From Capsicum annuum (taxonomy: Eukaryota; Streptophyta; Magnoliopsida; Solanales; Solanaceae): DNA of 64,000 bases. Positions within the stretch are counted from its first letter, which is position 1, and each line of letters begins with the position of its first letter. Both the position numbers and the translations under genes were made by a program. The notes beneath the pieces were generated by a model. The model made no database searches, was not told the origin of the DNA, and saw nothing but the letters and a program-made list of their open reading frames with translations. The stretch spans positions 128,461,901-128,525,900 of the forward strand of contig NC_061118.1 of assembly GCF_002878395.1 (NCBI RefSeq), in the 5' to 3' direction. Of the stretch, positions 11,285 to 23,619 are shown in pieces.

Positions 11285-14080
11285 ATATATCCCCCTTGGG
11301 AACATTCGTCCTCGAATGGAAATTAATTAAAGTGGGAGAGATGATAAAATGAAGTACGTACAAGACATAAACTACTAAAACATGGGTTCATGATTGGCAT
11401 GATTGAAAGATGAGCACAACATACTGAACATGCATATCTGATGCATGGGAAGCTGATTCATGAATATAAGACTGAGGATTCTAATAAAGTAAGTCTTCTT
11501 AAAATGAGAATGCATATCTGATGCACAACTGAAAGGCTGAATCCATGCATATATGACTGATATAATACGTGAATGTATGACTGAAAGTACTAATGAGTTG
11601 ATCACACATATCTGATGCATGAATTCATGACTAAACTTACTCATGAACATGCAATGGTAAAGGTATCAAGTTTGAACTAAAAACTGAGCATGGAACTAAA
11701 TACCAAGTTTGGCACTGAAATATGAACATGAGAACGAGTAAGTTTAAGGGAAACTGTTACCTTGAACTGATAATATTGATAAGTTTGAGATTAATTACTA
11801 TATGCATGATCGGAAACATGAGAACATAACTAAGTCTGGGACATGGTAGATATACTGAATATCATGATCTAAACTAAATCTTGAAAACATGGCATACGAC
11901 TGAAGTTTGAGTTTGAGGGTTAACTTATAAGTACCCCTTCTTCAAACTGGATTCATCAAAAGAAAATAGAGTAGCATGTTTATGTCATGAAATTTTGGGG
12001 GTATAATGTATCTCCTTCTTAGGACACTATGTCCCTGAAAGGATACTGACTTGGATGAGCTACTGAGGGAAATTGAGGCGATGCACAAGACACCTAGAAA
12101 TTGAGTCATGACTAAATAGCTAGGATCTGAAACTGAGACATGATCATGAACTGAGCTGAACACGAGTACATAAATACACTAACTTATCTGATTAACTAAA
12201 TAACTGATAGTTGAATACTAAATCTACAAAGCTAAATTGTACTTAGTCTGAATAGCTGGGTTGGGATTTTTGAGTTTTATGCATAGGAGATAAGGACTAA
12301 CTGAGTAGAATAAGGTATCTAAGCATGGATTCATGAAGTCTATATTATTGTTGAATGTGAGACCAAGCGTATGACATGGCTCTGAGGTATTCTATAAATT
12401 GGAGTACTGAAACACTGATAACTGAGTACTAACAACCTGAATGCTATGGACAAGCATGTCTGGAACTGAACTGAGTTTCAAATCTGGTTACTGAACTGAA
12501 GATGACATTATAACTAAGCCTATAGCTAGTACAAAAGTACTGAATTCAAGAACTGAACACTGATTACTGAGTGCTGGATACTGAAACTATAATTGAGTTG
12601 GCAACTGAGTTTTTGATGGCTACATGCTGGGGACTGACATAAGTCAAGGATCTAAATGTACACTTACACTTTGTACTTTCCCAACTTCTAAATACGAACC
12701 CTTGCTAGACATTTACTTGCACATTTATCATGATATTCAATCCTATCTTCACAACTACACCCTCGTGCAAAGTAAGCATGCAACAATCTTCTCTTATCTA
12801 AACAATTGCTCATCACTACACTGTTCCATAAGGAGAGCTAACTAGAGGAGTAAATCAGGAGGACCTGAAACATGAATAGATACAAATTAAACTTGACACA
12901 TGACTGAAACTTGAGGAATAAAATATCAATAGTTTGGATTTACCAATAAGGTCTGAACTGAGGATATACATGACATAGTCTAAATGTATCTGATCTGTAG
13001 GGGCATAGCATGAGTCATGGAAGCTAAGTTTACTGGAAAGCATGATATGCGTACATGAGTCATGAGCTAGATGACCTGAGTCTAGAGTTCTCTATACTCA
13101 TGGGACATGATTCGAATACTAAGGGAGCTGTAATTGAACCCCTTATACTGGGAACTGAAGGCGCACATAATCCCATGGAAAGTGTGTGAAAGTAGATTGT
13201 TCTCATGGAACATGAATCGTATTGTGGAGTAAAAGGGACTCCTTATGCTGGAAATTGAATTCATACATGATTATAATTCGTGACCATAGAGTTGGTATGC
13301 AATGCCTAAGTTGGTTTTGTGAAAGCTGAAGTGAAAAACTCTGCACTGAGATGAGAATGGGTTTGGAATTGTCTTCCCTTACTGCTTTCTATACATACTG
13401 GCTCTACTACTAAAATCTGAGGGCCTGGCTTAGGTGCTTGATCTACCATCACATACCTACATTATGTTCAACACCTTTCTATCTTACTAGACACATCATC
13501 TAGTTCTGTTTCCTCATATACTGCTAATATCACATTCATACCTTCATGCTTGATTTTGAGTCAATAAACTTAAGTGTTTAGCTCATACTGTTCAAGCCTA
13601 CTGATCTAATCCCCATGAATACATAATCTGATCAAATAGAATAATACTATCCCAAATCAACTACTACTAAACTTCTGGGTTCAAGAATGAGTTCTCATGA
13701 TCATGAATAAAATCTATATGACCTTGGAACAATAATGAACTGATGGGATACTATTTGAGTCTGTTGCTAATCTCATAACTGACTGTAGGGACTGTCTGAG
13801 AAAGCCCTATCTTTAGGACTTTGAACTTTACTGTTTCTATTACCTTGAAAGTAAGGTAAAGTTAACATGAGGGGTGCATGATATGAATCTACATGGTTTC
13901 CTTAAAGAAACTTTCTATAGCAAGATCTTGAGGCATGAAAAAAGGGAAACTATTCCTAAAATATCTCATAGCCTCTTGTACATAAGTGTGGTGCACAACA
14001 TGACCATGTACTAGACTCTACTTGATGCAGCTTTCAGACTTCCTAGGACACTGTTGAACCTTAGGCTCTGATACCAAGTT
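11285..14080 (-). other. Internal region of copy 1, no coding capacity
   Basis: No gag or pol motif is seen in any frame. The polypurine tract lies at the left edge (CCAAGGGGGA on the minus strand, about 11291-11300). Short blocks are shared with the internal region of copy 2: the purine tract with the following TTCGTCCTCGAAT (11308-11319), a block near 13350-13440 and the stretch before the primer site. These shared blocks are candidates for cis-acting packaging or priming signals; the rest diverges. Confidence 0.75.
14064..14076 (-). promoter_or_regulatory. Primer binding site of copy 1, tRNA-iMet type
   Basis: On the minus strand the bases read TGGTATCAGAGCC, starting 4 bases inside the 5' LTR (14081). 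It is the same primer type as in the gypsy host element, so a gypsy-type partner enzyme is plausible. Confidence 0.88.
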
Positions 14081-17000
14081 TGTAACTCCCCAATTTTTAG
14101 AACCAAAATGCTACACGGTGCTCATTACCCCGAAGGACCACAAACTAACCCATGACTGATATCTATACCTGTAAACTACAAAATATCTCATAAAATATAC
14201 AGAAACATGAACTGTAAGGCCATAAGGTTCAATACTAATACATATTTGAAAAATATGGTATATCAATACCAAAAAGGAACATAAATACTGAAGTCTGAAC
14301 ATCTACTCTGACATTTAGTTCGAAAGCCTCTAACTGAACTGAATAAGGAGTTGATGGGACATGTCCCCAACTAACTCTAACTACTGAAATAAAGTGAAAA
14401 CTGAAATAGAAATGAAATCATCATGTCCTCTAAGGATGAGGACTCATGTCTAACTCTGATTGCTGATCCTGGAATCTACTGCTGATTTGGAGATCATGCC
14501 TCTGAACCTGTGGTGGAACATAAGATAAAGCACCATAGCACAAATGCATCAGTACGTCTGAATGTACTGAGTATACGAGTGAGGTAGGATAAATGCAAAG
14601 GGTTATATGCATGGACAATAATGATTGATATGAATGTGAGAGTACATACATGCATACGTAACTGTTACTAAGCTTGTGGAGATACGGACTACTGAGTTAG
14701 AATACTGACAATATGAGTGTACTAATAATGAGATTCTGAAAGACTAAGTTTACTAATATTGATATGTAAATCACTAATAAGTGATGGATCTGATACTGTA
14801 TTACTGATATACTAAGAGACTGATATTTCATTACTGATAAATGAATAATTGTTTCTGACAGTTTGAATTATGAAGAACTAGTCTGATTGACTGTAACTGA
14901 TAGTCCTGAAGCTGAGTACTGATAGCATGATTTCTGATAACTATTGTGATTGATAGCATAAGTAACTATATCTCACAGTCCATAAATCTGAAGGAAACTA
15001 TCTGAGTTCCATTCTATTTCTGAGTTGACCGTATCTAACAGCCCTGATATACTGAAATTTGAAGAGCTATCTGATTTCTTTACTAAGACTGGGTAGCTAT
15101 AGCTGACAGTTCTAAAAACTGTAACTGAAACTATGGGAAGTAGTTATCTAACCGACATGCCCAAAATACGCTATAATAACTAAGCGGGGGTCCAATCTCA
15201 GCCCTGACTGGAGGGGTGTCAATACCGTGCCCCTGGTAAGGACAACTGTGAGAACCCTATACTAGCAGGTACTCAATGAGTATAGTGGAAACCCTAAACT
15301 AACGGGTAAAGCCACCTCATCAACCTTAGTCTGACGGGTTAAGATATCTCAACCTACGCTGGCTACGTAGCTCTGGAACATAAGGATGACTGCTAAGAAT
15401 CACACCCTGAACTGGTAGGTGAGTTCCCATCCTTAGTTTCACTCGGTGCTAAATTCTACTCCCATCTGAAGGACACTGAACTGAATAACTAAGCTAAAAT
15501 AAATAACTGAACTAAATTGATTAGCTGAACTGATACTGATTAACTGGACTGATACTAGGGGTATTATTTAGTAAAGCTAAACTAACTTTACTGGATTCCG
15601 ATGACTGACAGAATGTACTGAGTTCTGAGGACTGGTTAAGAGTACTGAAGTTACTGAGATTGACTGTGAATACTAAAGTTGCTGAGGTTACTAAGCACTG
15701 AGATTACTGGACTGCTAAGATTACTGAGATTTCTGAGTTTTCCCGAGTCACATGACTGACTGAATTCTATGGATCATGGCTTGAATGATAGTATCATGAA
15801 AACATGACATGGATCTAGACACACAGCGATATTTTTTGGGTACAAGTACCCCCAAGACTCGATGGAAGGAAACTAACACAACTTGAATTTCTTGAGTACA
15901 AAACCATCAATAACAATCAATAATACATGAGTGGGGGATTTCATGAAGTACATGGTCATCATAATATTTATCATGAATAGGAATGCTTTTAATCAAGTCA
16001 TAAATCTCATATTCTAATATCATGGGCATTCCGATAACATATACTATTCATAGCAAGGGCATGGAAACCATTCAATCATAAGGGAATGGCAACATGTAAC
16101 ATTTAGTTCATATTGTAATGATTTGGGGATATTATACTTCATGCATTTATTCAACATCTCAAACATTGTAGGGAAAGCATGGGTATATTTTGTGTACATA
16201 ATTTATATCTCCATTATCATACATGCTTTATACCGCAACAATAACAACACATAATTTGCATGGAAATTCTTATTGGAGTGTATGACTAACATGAACTTGT
16301 TATTTAGATATCATGAAATCATGTAAATATGAAGTTCTAAAATACTAGGCATTTTATTGAACGCCTTGCATGCCTTCTTTAAGGCATAGTTGGATTTCAT
16401 ACTTACATTCTATCAATCCATCTAAAAATCATGTTTTTCAACTAACAACATAACTTTTATAAGATATACAGTCACGATACTATTATATAGCAAAAAAAAC
16501 AAGCATCAACATGGGTATGATCATATCACCAAAATCAACCAAGCTTTTGTATTTTAAAGATTGATTCTTGAACTTCACGGACGAAGGGAATCCATGGATG
16601 AACACTACGAATACCTTGGAAGGGAGGTTCTTGATGATTGATGGAGGAATTTCCTTGAAATTGTATCTTCAAGCTTAATTATGTAACCCTAGTTGTTGTT
16701 CTCTTTTAGTGCTCTTGGATGATGAGCTTTGAGATGTTAATAGGGTTGTAATGTGTTTAGAAGCTATATATTTCGTAGGGTTAAGTTTAGGGACGTGTAA
16801 GGAGTGTTAAAAGACTTAATTATCCTCAAAATAACTCAAAACGAAGTGTTTTTGGAATTGGAACTGACTTAGGCAGCGGCTAACCAATCGCCTAAGTTTG
16901 GTTGGGCGGCGCCTAACCAATCGCCTATCCTTACTGTCTCTGACAAAAATGGGCATAACTTTTTGCTCAGGTATTAGATTATGAGAAAATTGGTATCGTT

Positions 17001-17306
17001 GGAAAGCTAATTCAATTATATATAATTTGGTGGATAGAAATATGCAGAAATACCACATTAACATTGAGGTATACTCATTCAAAGATTTCCCTTGCAAAAT
17101 CAAACACTAAAACTTGATGGATTCAAAAACTCTTATCTTGTTTCACCTTAAGTGACTCATATGAACATGATTAATGTATCGTAAGCTATCTTATCACTAG
17201 GATACTCATTGTAAGTCATGCACTAAAATTCTACTCACAGGATAGGAGGTTTCATACGTAGGAAAAATGGTTTTCCTCCTAGCTTAGAAACATACGGGGT
17301 ATTACA
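14081..17306 (-). repeat. 5' LTR of copy 1
   Basis: This is the full-length version of this LTR (3226 bases), including the 371-base block that the other LTR lacks. A TATA-like box (16765-16772), donor-like site (16609-16614) and hairpin arms (16574-16579 and 16593-16598, here with one mismatch and one G-U pair) correspond to those at 10552-10750. Confidence 0.9.
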
Positions 17307-17311
17307 GTGAG
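17307..17311. repeat. Right target-site duplication (GTGAG)
   Basis: Second copy of the duplicated target; see 8437-8441. Confidence 0.92.
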
Positions 17312-17627
17312 AGGTCTTTCTTTTAAGATAGAATTGTCTGGAAATTTGGGTTCTATTCACCCTGTGTTTCATGTGTCCATATTGTGGAAATATGTGGGTG
17401 ATCCTTCTTTGGTGGTGCCTATTGATAATGTTAGTATCTCAGATTCCCTTTCTTATGAAGAGCATCTGGTGGAGATCTTAGATAGACAAGGTCATAAATT
17501 ACAGACTAAAGATGTGTCATTGGTAAAGGCCCTTTGGAGAAACCATAAAGTGGACGAAGCCACTTGGGAGGTGGAAGAGAATATGAAGGCTAAGTATCCA
17601 TTTCTATGCCATTTGACAGATGAATAA
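17307..17627 (+). pseudogene. Integrase C-terminus with chromodomain-like tail (gypsy)
   Basis: This is an open stretch of 106 codons starting in the duplicated target bases. It encodes the end of the gypsy polyprotein: GNLGSIHPVFHVS, then YEEHLVEILDRQ, then VKALWRNHKVDEATWEVEE, ending LTDE-stop. The last part resembles the degenerate chromodomain tail of plant chromoviruses, which is thought to steer integration to chromatin. It is the only long stop-free part of this element and belongs with 7216-8441. Confidence 0.88.
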
Positions 17628-17748
17628 GGTTGAGATATGAATTTCGTTCTTCTTTGTTGTTATCTAGGTTTATCTTTAGATTTTGGTGTGTTGTTATCAT
17701 TCTCATGCAAAATGTATCTTAGCTCATCATTCTAGGAGGAATAATCCT

Positions 17749-17760
17749 AAGGGGGAGGGA
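17749..17760 (+). promoter_or_regulatory. Polypurine tract of the gypsy element
   Basis: AAGGGGGAGGGA lies 3 bases before the 3' LTR. It serves as the plus-strand primer in reverse transcription and confirms the + orientation. Confidence 0.85.
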
Positions 17761-17763
17761 TTA

Positions 17764-19821
17764 TTTAACACCCTCAAACTTTTGGGTATTTTAATTTTGG
17801 CCTTTCCCTGCTTGAAATATTAATTTTTGACTCAAATTATGTTTAGGGATGTTAAAAGGGTACCCTAGAAGAGTTTAAAATTTTTTGGATGGGGTTTGGG
17901 GTGGTTTTGAGACACAGAGGCAGTAAGTCTCAGCGATATTGGGATGCCATAGAGGTTAGTCTCACGATAACCCCCATGTCACGAAGGCTGGACCTCCGCA
18001 ATAAGGCCGTGCCATGGACCTATAGTAATTTTGGGTTATCTTGTTATTTTAAAATAGGATGAGGGGTAAAGGGGTACTTTCACCTATAAACAGTTTTAAA
18101 TCACTATAAGGACCTATTTCTATCAGTTTTCAATATACCAAGGTCCTTCTCATTACTCTTAACCATCCTCTCTTAATTTTCTTTTTAACTCAAGGCTAGG
18201 GTTCAAGAAGGTGATCATGTAGGGTCCTAAGGGTGTGGTTTTCTTTGTGTTTATTGGTAATTAAGGCATGTAATTCTTTCCCTATACTTATCTTTTCTTT
18301 ATGGCATGAATTGGTTAGTATTACACGTGGTTTTGATTTGGAATTTAGAACTAGGGGTTGAGGGTTTGGAATGTATTTGATTTAAATGTTTTCCCATGAT
18401 TATTATTAATTTGTTATTCATTGAATTGATAATTTATGAAATTTTTTCGTGCATAAGGATGGTGAATGAATTTATGGGTACAATGGATTCCCCAAATAAA
18501 TATTTTTGGTTTGGAAATTGATAATAACCTCGACCCACTTGCATTATTGGCTTTGGAATGTGATTTATCACTTGATTTGGCTATTCTATTTTTGAAACCT
18601 TGCATTGCATAAATAGTAAATAGAGCATGAATGGAATTGGTTTGGTTTTAAATGGTTTTGGAAAGACCTTGGTGGCCATGACTTTGGTTTTTTAATTGGA
18701 AATTATGGAGTCAACTTGGTTTAATGGTTTTGTATGGGTAAATGGAATAGACTTGCAAGCTCTTATATTGGTATGGTGATACGAACGGGAAATTCCAAAT
18801 TAAAAGACTCCTTCATAAATACATAAGAATGAGAAAATTGTTTTAATATGATCTTAAAGAGGGGTTTAGCAAAGCCTTGGAAGATGGAGTCTTGGGGGGG
18901 GGGCAATACTAGAAACTTATGTTTTCCGACATAAGGTTTTGTCATGGTGACCGTGTGCATGAAACGCACTTTATATTTTTAGGATGGCATTATCCATCTC
19001 GGGTTTTCCCTGGTAAATGTGGCTAACATGCACTGAGGCCATTTTAGCAGCGAAGCTGAATTCATATAGCCCGTGGGTGCCTTTAGGATGGCAGAGCCAC
19101 ACAGTCTAGGTTAATGATTTAAAAATTCATTGCTAAACCTTGATCCATTTTCACGGCATATGGTATACATATATATGTACGTATTGCATATAATGTTATG
19201 CATTGGGGTTTACTAGTATTCATATTAAGGATTAGGGCAATACTTTACCACTTTATCCCTGAGTTATATGCTAGCGCTCCAACTGATAACCGCCTTCAGA
19301 CATTGTATCCCCACGTGATGTAGGATACAAAAGGAAGTCTACCTTTCTTGCACAATGATCAGGTGTTCATGTTCAGATCAAGAGTTGACTTGAAGTGTCG
19401 AGCTTTCACCCTTCAAAAGACTTCATTTCATGTTTTGATTTTCCTTGTCTCAGACTTTATCTTAGATTTGTTTTGGCTATGGTGGGGGCATGTCCCACCA
19501 TTTTACTAGTATTTAGTTTTTTAGAAGCTTTGTTGGACTACTATGGATATGGGCATTATGGTTGATTTTTGGTATTAGGTTTGGTATTGTGGATGGTTTT
19601 CAAATATTCATCTGATATAGAATATCTTTGTGGGAATATATATACTGGGTTTGTTATTGTTTTTGTTGTTGTTGCATCTCATATAGACCTTTGGATTTAT
19701 CTTTCCTATCTTGTCATATATATATATATTGGTTATGTTGGAATAGGTTAAGGGGGTGGTATCTGGTCCTCCGTGGACTTAAGATACCCATCACGGCTAG
19801 GTACTGGTTCATGTCGTGACA
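17764..19821 (+). repeat. 3' LTR of the gypsy element
   Basis: Partner of 1821-3834. The start reads TTTAACACCC where TGTAACACCC is expected, and the end reads GTCGTGACA. A run of 10 G lies at 18894-18903. It is well diverged from the 5' LTR. Confidence 0.85.
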
Positions 19822-19826
19822 AGACC
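19822..19826. repeat. Right target-site duplication of the gypsy element
   Basis: AGACC here against AGACA at 1816-1820. Confidence 0.6.
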
Positions 19827-20029
19827 AAGCCCAAAAGTGGGTTGCCTACGTATCCAAATAAAAGTCAGGTCAACGGTAGTTCATGATTTTGGATATTGAG
19901 CATATTTTCCATATTGCATATTTTCGATCCAGTAGATGTTCAAATGCTAGACAACCTTTTAATAAAATAGTAAATCAAACAAAAAAAGAGTTAGTGTACC
20001 GAATAAGAAAAGAGATACGAAAATATGGG

Positions 20030-20300
20030 CTATCTTATCAAAGAGAACTTTTGGACGAATGGGTAGATAGAAATTAATCTTGAGAAGAGAATTGAGATCA
20101 AAAGATAGATATAGGCTCTAAGCATTTTTCAACCTGAATGACATGAACTTGTAGCACTAAACCTAATAAGAAAAAATATTGTATGCTAATATGATTCATC
20201 TTGTCAAAGAGGACTTTAGCACGAATGGGTGTGTTAGAACTTAAACTTAAGAAGTTAATTAATGTCAAAAGATAGAAGATAGGCTCTAAGTAAGACTCAT
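20030..20300. repeat. Diverged tandem duplication, period about 177
   Basis: Bases 20030-20121 and 20206-20300 share CTTRTCAAAGAGRACTTT, CACGAATGGGT-like and GTCAAAAGATAGA-like blocks, each ending in TAGGCTCTAAG. The copies differ at many positions and no further unit is clear. Confidence 0.6.
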
Positions 20301-21474
20301 AGACTAAGTTCGTACTTGAAGCTGACGGGGTGAACAGGAAAATAACGATAAGATATTAAACAAAAAGATGCACATAGAATGTTCAAAAACATTTTATTTT
20401 AAAAAAAATAAGAGAGTTGAAGGTTTGAGAAGCTTTGAAAATTTTGGAAGAATTAGTTCAACTAAGACATTTAATATGAAACAATTGAGAGTTCAAAATA
20501 TTGTAAAAAATTATTTGAATACTTCAAAAAGGTTCTAGCTTTTATCCTTATGAAATTATGGAAAGCAAAAGAAAGGGACAATATGATTTGATAAAAAAAT
20601 TATTTGAATGATATAGATTGTTTCACTATTTAAATACTAGAATATTTTGTAAAAGAAAGAAAAAATAAAGATTGGATCCTTATAAAGGATTGTCTATGTA
20701 TCTAGTCAGAAAAGAATCAGGACAGACATAGTATTAAATTGAGTTTTATATAAATTTAAACAGAAGGTGGAGATGGACTATAGATGAAATAATCAAGGAG
20801 TGTTGCCAAATATAAATATAAGAATAAACTAAAAAAAATAACAAATTTGATATATGGATATAAGTTTTGAAGATGCCAGGATTTATCAGGATGCATATTC
20901 CTTAATAAAGAAACGTATGATTATGCTGTAGAGAATAAGAGTGATTTCTTGACACTATTCTCTCAAGCGGACACCTTGAAAGTGGGAAACCTCATGACTG
21001 TTGATGCACCGCAGATCGATCAATATACGAGACATTTTCTATAGGGTGTTTTAAAATGAAGGTCCGTGCAACCACACGACTATTCTTAAATGAAAAAAAA
21101 ATATTTTCGGTGGAGGAAGATATGAAGTGGATGTCAGTTATGAAAACCAGTAACACATAGCACATAATGAGAAAGCAATAACATATTGAATAATATGTAA
21201 GAAGATACGAAATTAAAGATATATCAAAAAATAAGATAACACATAGCTAAGTAATGAAAAATAGACATAAAAATCTATGTCATTTTAGAGAAAAGATATA
21301 GAAAATGGGGAGGGAATGAACAAATAATGACAACACAAAACAACTAAAAAAAGAATAAAGAAAACAAGTAGCAATAAACAATCATACAATTAATAAAAGT
21401 CAACAGGGTGAAAAAAAAGTAAGCATACAAAAATTAGAAAAAGAATAAAAAACCCCCATAACCTACAAATTTGT

Positions 21475-21760
21475 AATGGTTAGAACCTAAGTAATTCCAG
21501 TAGAGTCGCCATGCTGTTAAGCCTTATTTTTCTAGCAAAAAGCAAAATTCGACGTGACGGCTCTTTTTGAAATGGTTTAAAGAGAAGATTCTCCACCTAA
21601 CAAATTAAGGTGAGTTAAGTCACCATTCTAGGATAATTATGAATCATTTAATTAGTCTATATCACCAGAAACTTGGATAAGGAATCAAGTTACCTCAAAA
21701 GTAAGATGTTAGACTCCTTTCGAGGGCCACAAAGTGGGTTTTGGCTGAATTCACATATTA
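21475..21760. repeat. Possible LTR fragment of another retroelement
   Basis: The block has GAGTCGCCATG (21504), TTTTCTAGCAAAAAGCAAAA, a GACGGCTCTTTTT stretch and AAGGTGAGTTAAGTCACC. From memory this resembles the GAGTCGCCACC-type repeat common in plant LTR elements. A TTGGGTGTCAA at about 25235 could be the far end of such an LTR. The boundaries are not determined. Confidence 0.3.
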
Positions 21761-23499
21761 CATAGGAATTCTATGTGATAAACAAAATTTGCTTATTTTT
21801 ATTAACTAATATCAACAAAGTGATGTAATAAAAAAGACTATCAACTAGTATAGATATAATATAAAGAATAAATATACAAGAGATTCAAGAATGACCTTTT
21901 GCGACATGCAAATAATAAGTGAAAAGTACCATAATGTATGTATTTTTTGGTCTTCCTCAGATCATGGATTCTGGTGAAATTCTTTTCTTTGTAGTATATC
22001 CAATAAATAAAATATTCAAGCTTAAATTGAAATAATAATAAAATACACATAATGAATGTCATTTTTAGAAACATGTGTCATCTTAATTTGGTGGTAAATT
22101 TAATGTAAAAATAAATAAATTGACAACACATCAAGTTAAAATTAAGAAAAGGGAGCGAGAGAGAGTTGGATCTAGTATGACTAGGCTAAATGGATCCAAT
22201 GCGATGTTACTCCCTCAATTTTAATTTTTATGATCGGCTCTCTTAAACACCTTAAGACAAATGAAATAAATTCTTAAAGAAACTTATTCAAGAATACTAA
22301 ACAAAATATTTAAGTATTTGAAAGTCATGTGAAGCTAAAAATATATATATGTATAATATGTAGATCATATCAAAGTATGTTGATACTTAAGTATAGTAAT
22401 AAAAGTTCTAGTCTTTGAAACTTTTAATAGAGTGATATATGTTATAAGAAAAGATGGGAGTAACGAGGTGCTTTATATTTCTATAAATCTATATAGCTTC
22501 ATATGAGAAATCAGTTATTGCCTTTCTTTTTTGTCATCATCTTCCAAACTTACCTGACCTCCGATGGGGTGATGATTCTATTTGAGCTCTGCTTTATGCG
22601 TTGACTTTTGCACTCACGATGGTTGAACTCTAAGCGATGTCACTCCATTGTGGTGTACATGCAAAGAAAATTTTTAAATAGGTGAAAATATGTTTGTTCT
22701 TTCTATTTAACTAATTAAAACAATTAAAAATAAATTTTGCTTAGGCCTAAAGTATTCAATATTGTTGGTACGCTATTTCAATTAAAGAACATCGAATTGA
22801 TAGTAAAAGAATGACAATCAAAAGTTTTGCAAACTAAAGAATTATCATCACAGAATTGCCTATGGCTGGGCTAATTCAAATATTATACACAATTACACAT
22901 AGTTAATAATACAAGCACATAATAGGTGATATTGTGGTAAATGGAAAGTGACGACATCCAAATACCAATTTAAACATCCGAACATCTTGCACTCAAGTTT
23001 ACTCGTTCCATATGAAATAACAAGAATGGATATTAACATATATATATTTTTTAAGAAAATAGTAATAAACTAAAAATAAAAATCTATGCCAATGTGTTGT
23101 AAATTCACTTAAAATATAGCTCACCCTCTAATAGCCTTGATGCTTCTTAAGTCTATTCCAGTAGAAATAATTTATCCTAAACCAAAAATAGAGTATATGG
23201 TAATATCAAAAGTTAGACCTCAAAACACATATGTGCATGCATTCATGTTACTAAATAAAAGAACATTGTAGGGAGACTTAAAGTCTACTTAGTAAAAGTA
23301 GATATTATTTTTTTATGACTTTACCTAACTAATGTAATAAATAAGTAAGACGTTGTAAGAAAATTAATTTTACAAATAATACAGTACCATGATCGCATAA
23401 CTTGGTTCTATACAAATGATTCAAATATATATGTAATTTTGTTGGATTGAAAATCGAGATGGAGTCATGTGAAAGCTTAAAGTTTGCAAACCATAAAGA

Positions 23500-23619
23500 C
23501 GATAATTCAAAACAACAAACCCAGTGTATTCCCAAGTAGGGAGTCTGGGGAGGGTAAAATGTATGCAGTCCATACCACTACTTCTGGAGAAGTAGAAAGG
23601 TTGTTTTCGATAATTCAAA
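23500..23619 (-). mobile_element. 5'-truncated TS-type SINE fragment
   Basis: Bases 23512-23607 resemble the Solanaceae TS SINE on the minus strand: CCCAGTGTATTCCC, GGAGTCTGGGGAGGGTA, a TATGCAGTCCATACC stretch and GTAGAAAGGTTGTTTTC, next to a short (CAA)2 that would be the 3' TTG tail. The 12-base CGATAATTCAAA occurs at both 23500-23511 and 23608-23619, as a target duplication would. The 5' tRNA-like half is missing. Confidence 0.65.

Larger units (their letters stand above)
8442..17306 (-). mobile_element. Coding-free LTR element (LARD-like), copy 1
   Basis: Two long LTRs (8442-11284 and 14081-17306) enclose 2.8 kb without any protein domain on either strand. The iMet primer site next to the right-hand LTR and a purine tract next to the left-hand LTR set the minus orientation. 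Perfect GTGAG duplications flank it. This fits a large retrotransposon derivative that depends on proteins of another element. Its LTRs differ at roughly one base in twenty in a 260-base stretch compared by eye, so it is clearly younger than its gypsy host. Confidence 0.88.
1821..19821 (+). mobile_element. Decayed Ty3/gypsy retrotransposon (chromovirus-like)
   Basis: Two LTRs in the same orientation, an initiator-Met-type primer binding site, a gag-PR-RT-RNaseH-IN order and a purine tract before the 3' LTR identify a Ty3/gypsy element. The tail after the integrase resembles the degenerate chromodomain of plant chromoviruses of the Tekay/Del type. Without the nested element at 8442-17306 the unit is about 9.1 kb. 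Every domain has stops and frameshifts, and the LTRs differ clearly in sequence, so this is an old, inactive copy. Confidence 0.9.
19827..23499. other. Gene-free AT-rich region
   Basis: No domain, RNA gene or intact reading frame was recognised. GGGTTGCCTACGTATCC at 19840-19856 and the block near 21475-21760 look like pieces of dispersed plant LTR repeats. Long runs of A and T and many stops in all frames suggest old intergenic DNA. Confidence 0.5.

Noticed and set aside
17307..17627. A separate chromodomain gene
   Set aside because: It begins in the target duplication of the nested element and is the severed end of the gypsy integrase.
1821..19821. Copy 1 as the second half of the gypsy element
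   Set aside because: Its orientation, LTRs, primer-site side and GTGAG duplication show it is an independent insertion.
19883..20077. Small protein of 64 codons
   Set aside because: No recognisable motif; it overlaps a diverged tandem repeat and has no conserved start context.
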